Source: Penium margaritaceum (taxonomy: Eukaryota; Streptophyta; Zygnematophyceae; Desmidiales; Peniaceae). Taken from it: a DNA stretch of 37,834 nucleotides. The DNA lies in NCBI GenBank assembly GCA_023375785.1, contig SZWC01000100.1, forward strand, positions 85,778 through 123,611, given 5' to 3'. This document shows, piece after piece, positions 10,833 to 22,479 of the stretch (positions are counted from its first letter, which is position 1; each line of letters begins with the position of its first letter). The notes below the pieces were generated by a model, which saw only the letters and a list, made by a program, of their open reading frames with translations, searched no databases and was not told where the DNA came from. Both the position numbers and the translations under genes were made by a program.

Positions 10833-11364
10833 TGATATTGTGTACTCATCGTGACCTCTCGGCTCACGTCCTTTGCCGTGCAAACCCCTGATGAGGCGAA
10901 GGTTACGGAAGACTGGGGGAGCAGACATGAGTCCACCGAGCAACCAACGGGTACACTCTAGCCATCTTCACGCGTGTTAGGTTCCCTCTTGGAGTGCTCA
11001 TACCTTGTCTCAAAACAGTCGACATTGATACTCATGCATGTTTGGTGTGTGTGTGTGTGTGTGTGTGTTGGCTTGGTGACCAAGTTTTTGTCTTGTGAAG
11101 GAGTGATTGTTTAGTCTGGCATAGTTTAGGCCTAAACGTTCATTTTGGGCTTGTGAGACCTAAGAGGAGTTATTCCCCTTGCATTTCAAGTGGGCACCGG
11201 CGAGCCCCACATTGCCGGCCGACGGGTGGGCTCGGATAGCGAGCTACACCCGCCGCCACTCTCACTCTCACTGCCTTGGCTCTCACGTTCCCCATGGTCT
11301 TCCGTTTTGACTGCCGTTACTCTTGTTCCAACCACAGAGTTGAGCTCCACGTGGTTGTGTGAGG
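10833..11364 (+). repeat. Copia-A 3' LTR, main part
   Basis: Aligns with 3664-4178 from TGATATTGTGTACTCA through GAGCTCCACGTGG. It stops at GTGTGAGG (11357-11364), where the hAT-like element interrupts it. Confidence 0.9.
11045..11068. repeat. (GT)12 microsatellite inside the 3' LTR
   Basis: A GT run replaces the short GAGCTAG segment seen in the 5' LTR, so it arose after insertion. It accounts for most of the length difference between the two LTRs. Confidence 0.9.
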
Positions 11365-13198
11365 CATTTATGGTCAATCACCCCAAAATTACACACGGAT
11401 AAACTAGTGTACAATTCTACAACATATGGGGAGGATGTTTCATGGAAATGAGTTCCCATGAATAGGAATACTTCCCAGAAGTTACGTGTACATTCTAGAT
11501 ACACAAGTATTTCAGTGTATAATACCCTAGAATCTTCATCAAACTTGCTTTGTCTTCTCTTATTTTTCATATTATTTTCAAATAGGTGATGGACATGTAC
11601 TTGTTGACTGACCTATTTTGTGTTCATATACTATTTGTGTTATGCTTGTTTTCTCTTACCGAACCCATTTGTATCTTCCTTTGTTGTGACGCGCACTTAT
11701 TGTCTTTCGGCTCCGGTGGGTGAAGTATTCATATGATGGGTATTTGGGTCCAAAACATACACTCGCGTCCACGTGTACAGGGCGAGAATGCCCGCTAGGA
11801 AATAGAAAGGCGACTTCGCCATCCGAGTCGAACATCGCTGACTTCGAGAATGACATCGCTCCCTTTTGACATCGGTATCGCCGATGTCGGAAGCAAGAAC
11901 ATTGAGACTAGTTGACTTCGCCTTTGACAGTTCTTGCCATCAAACCAGAAGCTAACCCCTATGTTACACTGGGGGTTTGGTGCATTATGTTTGTTAGGAA
12001 ATCCCAAACTTAAAGCAAACTCCATACTTGTACTGCGGGGATGAGGTTTCCAACATTGGAATACACAAGTTCGAACACTTCACATTTTCACCATACACCC
12101 CCAGATACACTCCCCAGATACACTCGAGGTGCTTGGGGGGGGGNNNNNNNNNNNNNNNNNNNNNNNNNNNNNNNNNNNNNNNNNNNNNNNNNNNNNNNNN
12201 NNNNNNNNNNNNNNNNNNNNNNNNNNNNNNNNNNNNNNNNNNNNNNNNNNNNNNNNNNNNNNNNNNNNNNNNNNNNNNNNNNNNNNNNNNNNNNNNNNNN
12301 NNNNNNNNNNNNNNNNNNNNNNNNNNNNNNNNNNNNNNNNNNNNNNNNNNNNNNNNNNNNNNNNNNNNNNNNNNNNNNNNNNNNNNNNNNNNNNNNNNNN
12401 NNNNNNNNNNNNNNNNNNNNNNNNNNNNNNNNNNNNNNNNNNNNNNNNNNNNNNNNNNNNNNNNNNNNNNNNNNNNNNNNNNNNNNNNNNNNNNNNNNNN
12501 NNNNNNNNNNNNNNNNNNNNNNNNNNNNNNNNNNNNNNNNNNNNNNNNNNNNNNNNNNNNNNNNNNNNNNNNNNNNNNNNNNNNNNNNNNNNNNNNNNNN
12601 NNNNNNNNNNNNNNNNNNNNNNNNNNNNNNNNNNNNNNNNNNNNNNNNNNNNNNNNNNNNNNNNNNNNNNNNNNNNNNNNNNNNNNNNNNNNNNNNNNNN
12701 NNNNNNNNNNNNNNNNNNNNNNNNNNNNNNNNNNNNNNNNNNNNNNNNNNNNNNNNNNNNNNNNNNNNNNNNNNNNNNNNNNNNNNNNNNNNNGGGGGGG
12801 GGGGGAACGGACTTCGTCAAGGTTGAGCAAATGACGCGAGCGGCCCCATTCAAATCTTGAGCAATGTCTAAACTATGGTGTTTCGAGTTAAGAAGTAACT
12901 CATAGTGTTGCGATTAGTTTACGACATATGTGAGAAACGACAGATGTACCCATCATATCATTTATCGACTGATCTACGTCATCTTATATATCTAAAGACA
13001 TAAAATTGAAAAATATGGCAAACATAAGAAACAACGGGAACTCACAAGTGCTTCAACAATGTTAACAGTTCGTTCACTGATTAAATGGTGTACTACGTAA
13101 TGTCTACACACCTGTGAACTTCTAGGAACCTACCATATTGCATGTATAACATACACACATTCCATAGTGTATTAAAACGGGACGATTAACCATAACTC
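11365..13198. mobile_element. hAT-like non-autonomous DNA transposon nested in the 3' LTR
   Basis: The LTR sequence breaks after GTGTGAGG (11357-11364) and resumes at an identical GTGTGAGG (13199-13206), an 8-bp target duplication. The ends form an imperfect inverted repeat: CATTTATGGTCAATCACCCC on the left and GAGTTATGGTTAATCGTCCC as the complement of the right. They match at about 15 of 20 positions. Eight-bp duplications and short imperfect TIRs are typical of hAT elements. The readable 1.2 kb holds no transposase frame. A 650-bp gap lies in the middle, so coding content there cannot be excluded. Confidence 0.75.
12144..12793. other. Assembly gap (N) flanked by G runs
   Basis: 650 undetermined bases, bordered by 9 G on the left (12135-12143) and 12 G on the right (12794-12805). 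The real length may differ. Frames across it are meaningless. Confidence 0.99.
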
Positions 13199-13206
13199 GT
13201 GTGAGG

Positions 13207-13231
13207 GAAGAAGGATAGGTCTATCCTGTTT
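13207..13231 (+). repeat. Copia-A 3' LTR, displaced end
   Basis: GAAGAAGGATAGGTCTATCC and the following bases match the end of the 5' LTR (4179-4203) with one difference. This fragment is separated from the rest by the nested element and followed by the TTGAG target duplication (13232-13236). Confidence 0.9.
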
Positions 13232-13236
13232 TTGAG

Positions 13237-13783
13237 ACCTCCATTATTGACAAAAACTAGCACACAAAGTACAAAGTTGACTTTTGAAGTACATAAGAAG
13301 TCCTTGTATTCTTGTGCATTTTATGAGGAATCAATGTGGTTCTGTCATCTTGAAATTTTGTAAAGGTAATGAAAGTATTCACTTAAAATCCATTTTGAGG
13401 GCCGCATGAAAGACACTTTGCACCATTACTATGTAAACCTCTACACGCCTTACTTGCAACATACGGCTGTTCTTTCACTAGTTTTCAGGCGTACTGTGCC
13501 GCCCCTATCGTTTTCATGAAACTTGGTGGCTAAGGGTTTATGCATGTCGACACCAGCAAAGGCTTTTGTGAACATCCTCATCCTCACAAAACGGTAACTG
13601 TCAAGGAACAGAACGGAGCCCTATAAAGGTAGCACAATCTCGATCTGGTATGTGTGTCTGTTCATTACGCTTTCATGCTGGGTTTGGTGGTGCAAACCCA
13701 CTGATTTTAACGCATGTTATCGCCACGCTATGACAATGCTTGGCTGATGTTCTCAAACGCATCTAATTGGTCCACATTGGCAA
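13237..13783. other. Flanking sequence, no gene seen
   Basis: AT-rich sequence continuing the pre-insertion locus of Copia-A. No open frame with recognisable content and no repeats of note. Confidence 0.5.
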
Positions 13784-14567
13784 TCATCGCCGAATCTGCA
13801 CGCTGGCCCAATACGATCTCTTGGAGCCCAGGGGGGTTACGGGACCATGGTCCGTCGGAATAAGTGGTGGCACCTGCACTACATGATGGGTGAACGTCGG
13901 CTCAAGCATATTGATCCCTTTGCCTATAATGACATGGATGTGGACCGCTTCATTATTGTTGAACAACCTCACAGTCAAACGTTTTGACCCATACAGCTTG
14001 GACACGGTTTTCCTCTGAACTATGGCGTTGATGATGCAGTAGTTTGTTTTGCAAACCGGTTGAATGTACCTTCTTGCACATTGAACAGGCACTCTGTTGC
14101 ATACTTCAATTCTTTCTTCGCCCAAGCCCACTTTGTACATCGCACGTTCAACATCCAGCTACCTTCCACCCTTCATAAGGGGTTGGAAAGAAATGGAGAG
14201 TGATGGACAACCGAACAACCCGGAGCATCGTGGATGGGGTAATCCCATGCTGAATCCGATGGACGCGCATCGGGCATGGGTCACATTGAAGGAGGAGTAG
14301 GAAGCAACATGGAATGGGGCTATGAAGAGCCATCATGGGTCGCAACTCCGGTGGCCCGTGAATAGATGGCATGGAATTTGGGCAGGCCCATGCCGAGTAC
14401 ATGGCACACTTTTCACATGTACCACTCGGAGGGTAATACCATTCGGGACGGACACAAGCTGCTTTACTACCTTTGTACGTCAATGGTCCGGGGTCAGAGG
14501 ATCCGATGGTCATCGAGGCCGACATTGCTACCCTATGTTGCACGACCCATTCATTGCGCTCACGCAT
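13784..14567 (-). other. Two adjoining unassigned minus-strand open frames
   Basis: Frames 14148-14567 (139 codons) and 13784-14140 (118 codons) lie end to end on the minus strand in different phases, as if one longer gene were split by a frameshift or intron. The first is Cys-rich (GTCEKCAMYSAWACPNSM). The second has a mixed, protein-like composition with VQCARRYIQPVCKTNYC. I recognise neither family. Plus-strand frames in the same interval look less protein-like. This could be a decayed DNA-transposon or viral gene, or chance. Confidence 0.25.
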
Positions 14568-15398
14568 GTCGTAATCCCATTCCGCAAACTAGTGGAGATG
14601 AATGGGGTAAACATCATCGATGGGTGGGTCGACAGTCACCAAATCTAGGTAATCAGATCTAGTCGAGAGTTGCTTACAAATTCTACACATAGTATAGACG
14701 GTTTGATGCATAACGCTCGATGAACCAAGTTTTTTTTAGGCCACCATGCATGCGGAATGAGGGCATATGAGTGATGATTATGGTCATTTTATATGTAGAA
14801 TACCCCCATGCACCAAACTCACTCGGTGCAAGAATGCGGACAAGTGCCATGGCACGTTGCCTGATGACCCCAAGGCCGTTGGTATTGCCCAAGCCTCGAC
14901 ATGCAACGTAAAATGACCAATTTTGGAGACCCCTTCCGGCTCTGGCGTTGGCTGTGACCGAAAGTCGACACCCGGAAGAATTGTTGGGGGAGGTAAGCTA
15001 CCATGAATTTCAGTGGACGTTCGTGCATTGGTTGTTAGACTCCGACACCATGGCCACTATGTAAATGGACAAGATTCACTCACTTCCGCACGGTCCTGTT
15101 TCTCTTTGATAGAGATGACGCCATGGTAGATTAGCGTCCACTATGATCCGTTGCTCATGTCTCAGCACGAATCAAGGAGGGAACACGTCGCTTATTATTC
15201 CGAGCATTCTAACAAAGTAGTTAAACCGATGTGTCCATCATTTTAGCCCATGAAAAACGACAACGGGTATGACAAACGCCAGTTTTGGAAGGCGGACATG
15301 ATGGACACAATGTCCAGAGTGGTGTACGGCATGGATTCATTCCAAGCAAATTTTCTAATAGGCAGCACTAAACATGAATATGTCGATGTACATTTAGA
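14568..15398. other. No gene recognised
   Basis: Mixed-composition sequence with only short frames. The frame at 15250-15444 runs into the TAGATG array and is not otherwise supported. Confidence 0.45.
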
Positions 15399-15822
15399 TG
15401 AAATTGTAGATGTAGATGTAGAAGTAGACATACACTTACATTAACATGTAGATGCACATGTAGGTAGAGGTGTAGATTTAGATGAAGATGTAGATGTAGA
15501 TGTAGATGTATATGTAGATGTAGATCTAGATGTAGATACAGATGTAGATGTAGATGTAGATGTAGATGTAGATGTAGATGTAGATGTAGATGTGGATGTA
15601 GATGTAGACGTAGATGTAGATGTAGATGTAGATGTAGATGTAGATGTATATGTAGATGAAGATGTAGATGTAGATGTAGATGTAGATGTAGATGTAGATG
15701 TAGCTGTAGATGTAGATGCAGGTGTAGATGTAGATGTAGGTGCAGCTGTAGATGTATATATAGATGTAGATGGAGATATAGATGTAGATGTAGATGTAGA
15801 TGTTGATGTAGATGGTCTGTAA
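15399..15822. repeat. (TAGATG)n hexamer microsatellite
   Basis: About 70 copies of TAGATG with scattered substitutions; the first 80 bp are most degenerate. It forces (Asp-Val)n on plus and (Ser-Thr)n on minus, which explains the long frames here. It directly precedes the 187-bp satellite. Confidence 0.97.
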
Positions 15823-15879
15823 AACAACTGCACCTGTAGTTTTCCTATGCTTTTATTCTTGCTCAGCCAAACCTGGTAT

Positions 15880-18620
15880 GTATTTACTCCATTTTCCCCT
15901 GATGACCGTTGCTGACTCAAGCTATTGTCTATCAATCATCAATATTTGTGGTCTGAGTTTGTGCATTTTTTCATCGACACATAAAACTTTCAGCTTCTCA
16001 TTACGCAAAGGAGCCACTTACTACAAATTGCCAAGAAATTAAAATGAAATGTCAATAACTTGTGGCACGGTGTGACTATTTTACGTAGCGACCGGCCAAA
16101 GTTTTCATATGTAACAATTTATACTGATTAAGCCATGCTTAGCGTTCCAGAGCTCTAAAATCTCCTGACCATTTCTGAATCGTGTTATGATTTTTCAAAC
16201 TTCACTATCCACGGGATGACTTTGTGGTAATGGTTGGTAGCATGTGCCAAAGTTGGCCTGTAATTGCACACAAAAGCAACACTGTGTCAGTAGTTAGTGA
16301 AATCTATTATGATTTATAGGCCATGCATAGTAATCCTGCATTCTGGATGCCCCTGCCAACTGTTTCTGGCCCGTACTAAAGTTTTTCAAACCTCACATGG
16401 TGTAGCTTTGTGCTCCTGGTTAGTGGTAATGTGAATTTTGACCGGTTATTGCAGACAATAGCCACACTGTGTCACTCTCAAGTGACATTGTGTACACCTC
16501 CTAGGCCATAACTATTATTCCAGAATTGCAATTTCCCCTTCTGATCAGTTCGGGATCGTGCCATGATTTGCCAAAACTGACTACATGTGGTGTAAAACTG
16601 AGGTTATGGTTAGTGGAATATTCCAATTTTGGCTGGTCATTGCATCAAATATCCACACTGTCCCATGAGTTGCTGAAATTCCAGGCCATGCCTATTGATT
16701 TTGAACTCTGGTTACCCCTGTTGATCATTCCTTGTTTCTGTTATGATCGTTCAGAATTCACTATAGATGGTGTGACTTTGTGATTATGACCAGTAGTGTG
16801 TGCCAGCTTTGGCCAGTCATTGCGCACGAGGGAAACACCGTGCCACGAGTTACTTATACTTCTTACACTTCCTGGGCCATTCCGGGAAGTTTTGTAGTAT
16901 GCTTTTCCCTGCTGACATTTTCTGGTTTGTGTAATCATTTGTAGATTTTTGCTTAACATGGTGTGACTTTGTGGTTATGGTCATTGGCATATGAAAAATC
17001 TTTCCGGACATTGCAGACAACAGCTCCACTATGCCACTATATACTGACTTTTTTCCACCTGCTAGGTCATGCCTCGTATTCTTGAAGTTTAATTTCCCCT
17101 GCTGACCAATCCTGAATTGTGCCATGATTTTTCAAGAATTGATTGAACGTGGTATGAATTTAAGATTAGGATCAGAGGTTTGTGCCAACTTTGGCTGGTC
17201 ATTGCACACAACAGCAACACATTGCCGCTGCTAATGAACAACTCTTACACTGGCTATGCCATGCGAATTATTCCTGCACCGCTAGTTTTCATGCTGAAAG
17301 TTGCTGACTTGTGTCGTAGTTTGTCAAACATGGCATATGCCAACTTTGGCAGGTCATCGCTTACTGTAGCCATGATATGCCACTAGTTATTTACATTTAC
17401 AAGACTTACTAGTATTGCCCAGTACTACTGCACCCTGATTGCCCCTGCAGACCCCTGTTTACTTGTACCATGATTTGTTGATCTTCATTACACATGGTGT
17501 ATGTTTGTGGTTATGGTCAATCGCATATGCCAACTTATGCGGGTCAGTGCACAGATTAGCCACACCTAGCCACCATTAATGTACATTGCAAGGTCATGCC
17601 CGGTTTTCCTCCACTCCGAATCCCCCTGCTGGCCATTTTTAACATAATACATGATGTTTCAAGTTTCAGTACACATGGTGTGAAAGCTCAGTTATTCTCA
17701 CTGGAACTTGCAAGCTTTGGCCGGTCATAGCTCAGAACAGCAGCACCGTGCTAGTGGCTGTAAGAAATTCTTAAGAGCTTGGCAAATAGGTTTCTAATTT
17801 TTTGTATGTTAAACACTTATTAAGACATTCCTGGTAGCCCTGCACTAAATTTTACTACCTTTTCAAGTGTCCAGATCAAATCCTAGTTTTTATAAGATTT
17901 CAACAAACATGGTTTCACTTTGTGGAAATGTCCAGTGGCTTTTTCCAAAATTTTCCAGTAATCATGTACAAGAGCCAAACTGTTCCACTAACTAGGCCAT
18001 GTACTTTAGTAACTGCAATCAGAATAACCCTGCTGACTGTTTCTGAATTGTGCTATGGTTTGCCAAACTTGATCACACATAGTCTCAGTATGCCAACTTT
18101 GGCCTATCATTGCACCCAATAGCCACACTGTGCGACTATTTCGTGAAATTCTTTGAAGTTTCAAGGCCATGCCTAGTGTTTCTAAAATCACGCTGCCCCT
18201 TCTGAATGTTACTCATTTGTGCTAGAAGTTTTCACAGTTCAGTGCAGAAGGTGTGAAGCTCCAGGTATGGTCACTAGAAAGAACCAACTTTAGCGGGTGA
18301 TAATGTGAAATAGCCCCACAGTGCCACTAGACTTTGGGATCTTCCACACTTTCTGAAAATACATATTATTTGGACACTCTGATTTCACTTCCTAACTGTT
18401 ACTGACTCATGTAATGATTCGTCAAACTTCACCATCCATAGCGTGACATCAAGGAATTAGTCATGCCATGCCACTGATTTTTGACCCTGCTGACTGTTGC
18501 TGGCTCATGCTGCGGCATGCAAAGCTTTTGTACACATGGTGTGAATGTATGTGTATGGCCAGTAGCATATGCCACCTTTGGCCGGCCATTGCGCACAATA
18601 GAAACACCAGGTAGTTAATT
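15880..18620 (+). repeat. Diverged ~187-bp satellite array, forward arm
   Basis: A unit recurs containing CCAACTTTGGCCGGTCATTG, then CACACAATAGCCACACTGTGCCACTA, a GGCCATGCCTA block, CCCCTGCTGACC, then CATGGTGTGACTTTGTGG. Landmark copies fall near 16253, 16438, 16629, 16809, 17003, 17191, 17346, 17536, 17717, 17953, 18099, 18290 and 18579. Spacing is mostly 180-192 bp, with a few short or long intervals from deletions and insertions. Copies are strongly diverged. At least one short reversed piece occurs at about 16045-16115. No real gene is present; short frames arise by chance. Confidence 0.85.
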
Positions 18621-20520
18621 CATGACTTGTGTGGTTATGTTTTTCAAGTTATTGCATGAGTCAGAAACAGTTAGCAGATGAAATTGGAGTGGACAGAAAA
18701 CTGGAATGGAGAAACGATGTAAAAAACCAAAAAAATGTAAGTAAATCATGGCACAATTTGGATACTGTGAGGAATAGTAGGAAGAATTTGGATTATGATC
18801 CCGGAATTTGACACAAATTCAAACTACAAGTAGTGAATTCTGGAAAATAATAAAAGGATTCAACTATATTTTGCAGGGCCAATTGGAATGCAAAATTACT
18901 TGGAATGGCCTAGAAAGTGTAAACAATGACTTTAAGTAGTAGCATGGTGTGGCTAATGTGTCCAATGACAGGCCAAATCTATGCCGCTGACTGTAACCAC
19001 AAAATCACGTAATGTGGAGTAAAGTTCAACAAATAATAACATGAGTCAGAGATGATCTGCAGGTGTAATCAGAGTACAAGAATACTACGTGTGGCCGAGA
19101 ATGTACAAACATTGCAAATAGCCAGTGTCATGACGTGGATATTGTGTGCAATGACTGGCAGTTTTGGAATGTGCCACTGACCGTTGCCACATAGTCACAC
19201 GATGTCTAAAGAATTGTGACAAACTATAATGCGACTCAGCATTGGCCATTAGGGGAAGTTGGAATGCAGGAATATGCTTCACAGATTAAAATTTATAGAA
19301 GATGTGGATAAATAGTGGCATGGTGTGGATGATGTGTGAAATGACTGGCTGAATTTGGCATATTCCCCTGGAAATAACTGAAAAATCACAACATATGTAG
19401 TCGATCTTGTCAAATGATCGGCGGATTCAGGAAGAATTAGCAGGGAATTGGGAGTGCAGGAATACCAGGCATGGCCTAGAAAGTTTAAGAATTTGTCCGC
19501 AAGTAGTGACACGGCGTAGCTCTTGTTCACAGAAACGGGCCAAATTTTGCACATACCGCTGATCCTAATGAAAATTGGCGATTCAGCACCAATTAGAAGG
19601 GACAGTCGGTGTGCTGGAATACTAGGTATTGCCTAGCAGGTGTAAACAATTTCAGAAAGTTATGGAAATTCTTGGCCAACATGCGCAATGACCAGCCAAC
19701 CTAAGCACATTCCACTGATCATAACCACGATGACACACCAAGATTAAGTTAACTTTTACAAGACATAACACAAGCCAAAATTGGTCAGCAGGAGCAGTTG
19801 GAGTGCAAGATTACTTCAAGTGGCATAGAAAATCTGAACAATGTCAAGAACCATTAGCATGGTGTTTCTATTGTGTGCGATGGTCGGTTAAAATTGGCAA
19901 TGATCACTTCCCATAACTAAGAATTTACATTTTGTGTGGTTCATTTTGAGAAATTATAGCATGAATCATCGGTAATCAGCACAGGCAATTGGAGTGCATG
20001 AATTCTGAGATTGACCTATAATGTCTTAGCAACATCAGTAACTAGTGGGAAGATAAGGCTCTTGTTGGCAATGCCAGCCAAAGTTGTCATTAGCCATTGA
20101 CCATAACCTCAAATTCACACCATGTCTAGTGATATTCCGCAAGCCATGGAAAAGGAAAGATCATCAGGGGTGATAGGAAATCAGAAATACTACAATTGCC
20201 TAGAAAGCATACAGAATTCCAATCACTAGTGGCACAGTGTGGTTGCAGTGTGTAATGACCAGCCATTGTTGGAATATTCTACGGATCATAATGACAGATG
20301 TATGCCATGTGTGGTGAAGATTGACAGGTCATAGCAAAAGTCAGCAATTGCCGACAAGAGCATTCAGAATGCATTAGTAGAAGGCATAGTATAGAACTTG
20401 TTCGAAATTTGTAGCTTGTGGCACTTTTGGCTACTGTGTGTCATGACCAGCCACAGTTGACACATGCGATCGACCATTACCACGAACTCACACCATGTGT
20501 ACTGAAGTTTGAAAGACCAT
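18621..20520 (-). repeat. Same ~187-bp satellite, inverted arm
   Basis: The same unit appears in reverse complement: TGGTGTGGCTATTGTGTGCAATGACCGGCC-like segments recur near 18971, 19158, 19347, 19538, 19694, 19886, 20076, 20261 and 20450, spaced mainly 187-192 bp. AATTGGAGTGCAGGAAT is the complement of the ATTCCTGCACTCCAATT block of the forward units. The switch lies near 18600-18640, just after a forward GGCCGGCCATTGCGCACAAT copy. With the forward arm this forms an imperfect palindrome of about 4.6 kb. Confidence 0.85.
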
Positions 20521-20616
20521 AAAATGATTCAATGAGGAGACACGCATCTATGGTGCAGTCGCAAAGTACGTACGCAGCAATCCGTAGCACCGTACCTGCG
20601 GTGAGTACTCATCTTC

Positions 20617-20658
20617 CTCATTGACCCTCATCACCATGTGGTGATCAGGGTCAATGAG
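20617..20658. repeat. 42-bp near-perfect palindrome
   Basis: CTCATTGACCCTCATCACCA (20617-20636) pairs with TGGTGATCAGGGTCAATGAG (20639-20658) with a single mismatch and a 2-base loop. It sits between the satellite block and Gypsy remnant C. It could extrude as a hairpin or mark the join of two inverted copies. Confidence 0.9.
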
Positions 20659-20689
20659 TATTACATCCACGTGGTGGTGGAGGCGAGGG

Positions 20690-22231
20690 CAAGAAAGGCG
20701 GTGGAAAAGACAGCGAAAGAAGGCTGCCATGAAAGGTGGGTGCCGCAATTACGGCAACAAGGATCATTGGGTCCATGAATGCCCAGAGGAGAAAAAGGCC
20801 AGTGCAAAGGATGGCAAATACATAAAGATTCTCTTTCATGAAAACAAGGATCAATTCCTCAAGAATACCAACAGGAACTGCCTAGATTATGGGGGGAAAT
20901 AGCACATCCAGATTGAGATGGGGTTTTTACACTACAACAAGTCCATCAAGCCTATAGAGGTCTCCAACCACATAATTGAGCTGATTGTCTACACGCGATT
21001 CATGATTTGTTGTATTTACCTGGCCTGGCTGATATTTTAAGTTCCAACCAATTGAAAAACAAGGGGTGTGTGGTACTCTTTTGCAGTGGTGCCTCCGATC
21101 TTGCTCGTGAAACAACAAAGTGGAGTTTGAAGATGGAAAACGAGAACCGTTCAACTCTTTGAGAAACACTCCAACCTCTGCACTAGCCTTACAACTGGCA
21201 CATCTAGTGGTGGACCACTATGGCCACCGATACATCCAATTGAGCAATTGGAGCATTCCTCCTCCAAGACAAAGACCATGGAAGAAAAAAATGATCATGT
21301 ACCTTTTGCAAAAGCAACGCGAGCCAGAGCTCAAATATGCGGTGTATGAAAAAGAGATTTTAGCAGTCTTCTACATGTTCAAGATGTTGTAGTACTACCT
21401 ACAATAAAGAAAGTGTGTTTTCCGCACCAATCACCACGTAGGAAGATACCTCAGGAGTCAGCTAAATCAGAGCCGTCTACAAACTCAGTGGATAGATGTA
21501 TTTGATTCCAACTTTTACTTCGACATAGAAAACCAAAAAAAAAACACACCATCTAGCGGATGCTCTGATCCAGTGAGCACATTTGATGGGTAAGTTTGGC
21601 ATGACACACGTCAATCAAGTCCCAAGCATTACAAGGTTGTTTGCAAGAGGTTACGAGGAATTTTGCGGGTGCGACAGGACCAAGTTTTTGTTTGACAAAC
21701 CATACTAGCAAAGGTAATTTACTTGATAGGCCATCATACTGCCCCATGACGAGTTATGATGAGTGTTATTGGAGGACTACCACGACACCGATTCATATGG
21801 ACACTTTGGTAAGGAAAAACACTCAAGAAACTCATGAAATATGACTAGTATGAAAATATGCAAGCCGATGTACAATCTACCACGAGACATGTGGCATGTG
21901 TTAAATCGAGATGAACCGAGTCCCGCATTTACTCCAGTCTTTACAGGTATCAAAGAGGCCATGGTGAGAAATCAACTTGGATGTCGTGACACCGTTTCCC
22001 ATCACACAAGAAGGATTTAATGCAATACTCATGAAGTTCAACCTGTTGTTGAAGATTTCATTCTTCATCTCGAAGACAACAATGATCATCATCGAGGGAA
22101 CAGCATGGTTATTCTTCAAAAAAATTTCTGAATGCATGGCGTCCTCTCCTCCTTCACTAGCAAAAGTAACAAAAGATTTACTACCACATTCGTACAGAAA
22201 ATGGATTGAATTGCTATGGCAATTGGATTAA
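20690..22231 (+). pseudogene. Gypsy remnant C: nucleocapsid, RNase H, integrase (deleted, broken)
   Basis: Relic of a Ty3/Gypsy element. A basic segment leads to a zinc knuckle CRNYGNKDHWVHEC (20741-20782) with Tyr at the second Cys position. A second degenerate knuckle, CLDYGGK then TAG then HIQIEM, starts at 20879. RNase H follows: ELKYAVYEKEILAVFYMFKML (about 21330-21392), then VFRTNHHVGRYL and FDIEN past a stop. The integrase core appears at 21977-22130 with DVVTPFPITQEGFNAIL and EGTAWLFF. Protease and RT are missing or unreadable, since only about 450 bp lie between knuckles and RNase H. No LTRs were found. Confidence 0.7.
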
Positions 22232-22479
22232 GCTATCAAGGGCTCCCGGACCAACAAGAAGAGTGAGCAAACCAATAAGAGGCCCTAAGAACTGCTCCAA
22301 AGTCTGTGTGAAGCCCACAGAACTAAATGCATGATCAAGCAACTGACCACCAAACACACAAGCCCGTACCCATAGGTCAAATACCAGTGGAGCAATAAAA
22401 GGAGTCCCTATAGCAACAGATTGGAATCCAAGAGCTCCTCCAAAAGCAACAAGAGCTTACCTATGCTGTTCAAGCATCG
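22232..22479. other. Decayed spacer in Gypsy debris
   Basis: No readable frame. It lies between the integrase relic and the Q-rich gag-like debris. Confidence 0.35.

Larger units (their letters stand above)
3664..13231 (+). mobile_element. Copia-A: degenerate Ty1/Copia LTR retrotransposon with nested insertion
   Basis: Copy-and-paste element of the Copia superfamily, with domain order gag, protease, integrase, RT, RNase H. The ends are supported by two LTRs (3664-4203, and 10833-11364 plus 13207-13231), a PBS directly after the 5' LTR and a purine-rich tract before the 3' LTR. Flanking repeats of 5-8 bp (TTTTTGAG at 3656-3663 and 13229-13236) overlap the 3' LTR end by a few T; the usual 5-bp duplication would be TTGAG. 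Gag-pol is broken by at least a dozen stops and several frameshifts, so it is non-autonomous. The LTRs differ at roughly 14% of hand-aligned positions, indicating an old insertion. A hAT-like element later split the 3' LTR. Confidence 0.9.

Noticed and set aside
12028..12860. Open frames of 240-280 codons
   Set aside because: They consist almost entirely of the N gap.
15441..15935. Ser-Thr and Asp-Val repeat proteins
   Set aside because: Direct translation of the TAGATG microsatellite.
15880..20520. CRISPR-like array or tandem gene family
   Set aside because: Repeats are diverged, about 187 bp with no spacer structure, reverse orientation midway and carry no open frame; they fit a eukaryotic satellite.
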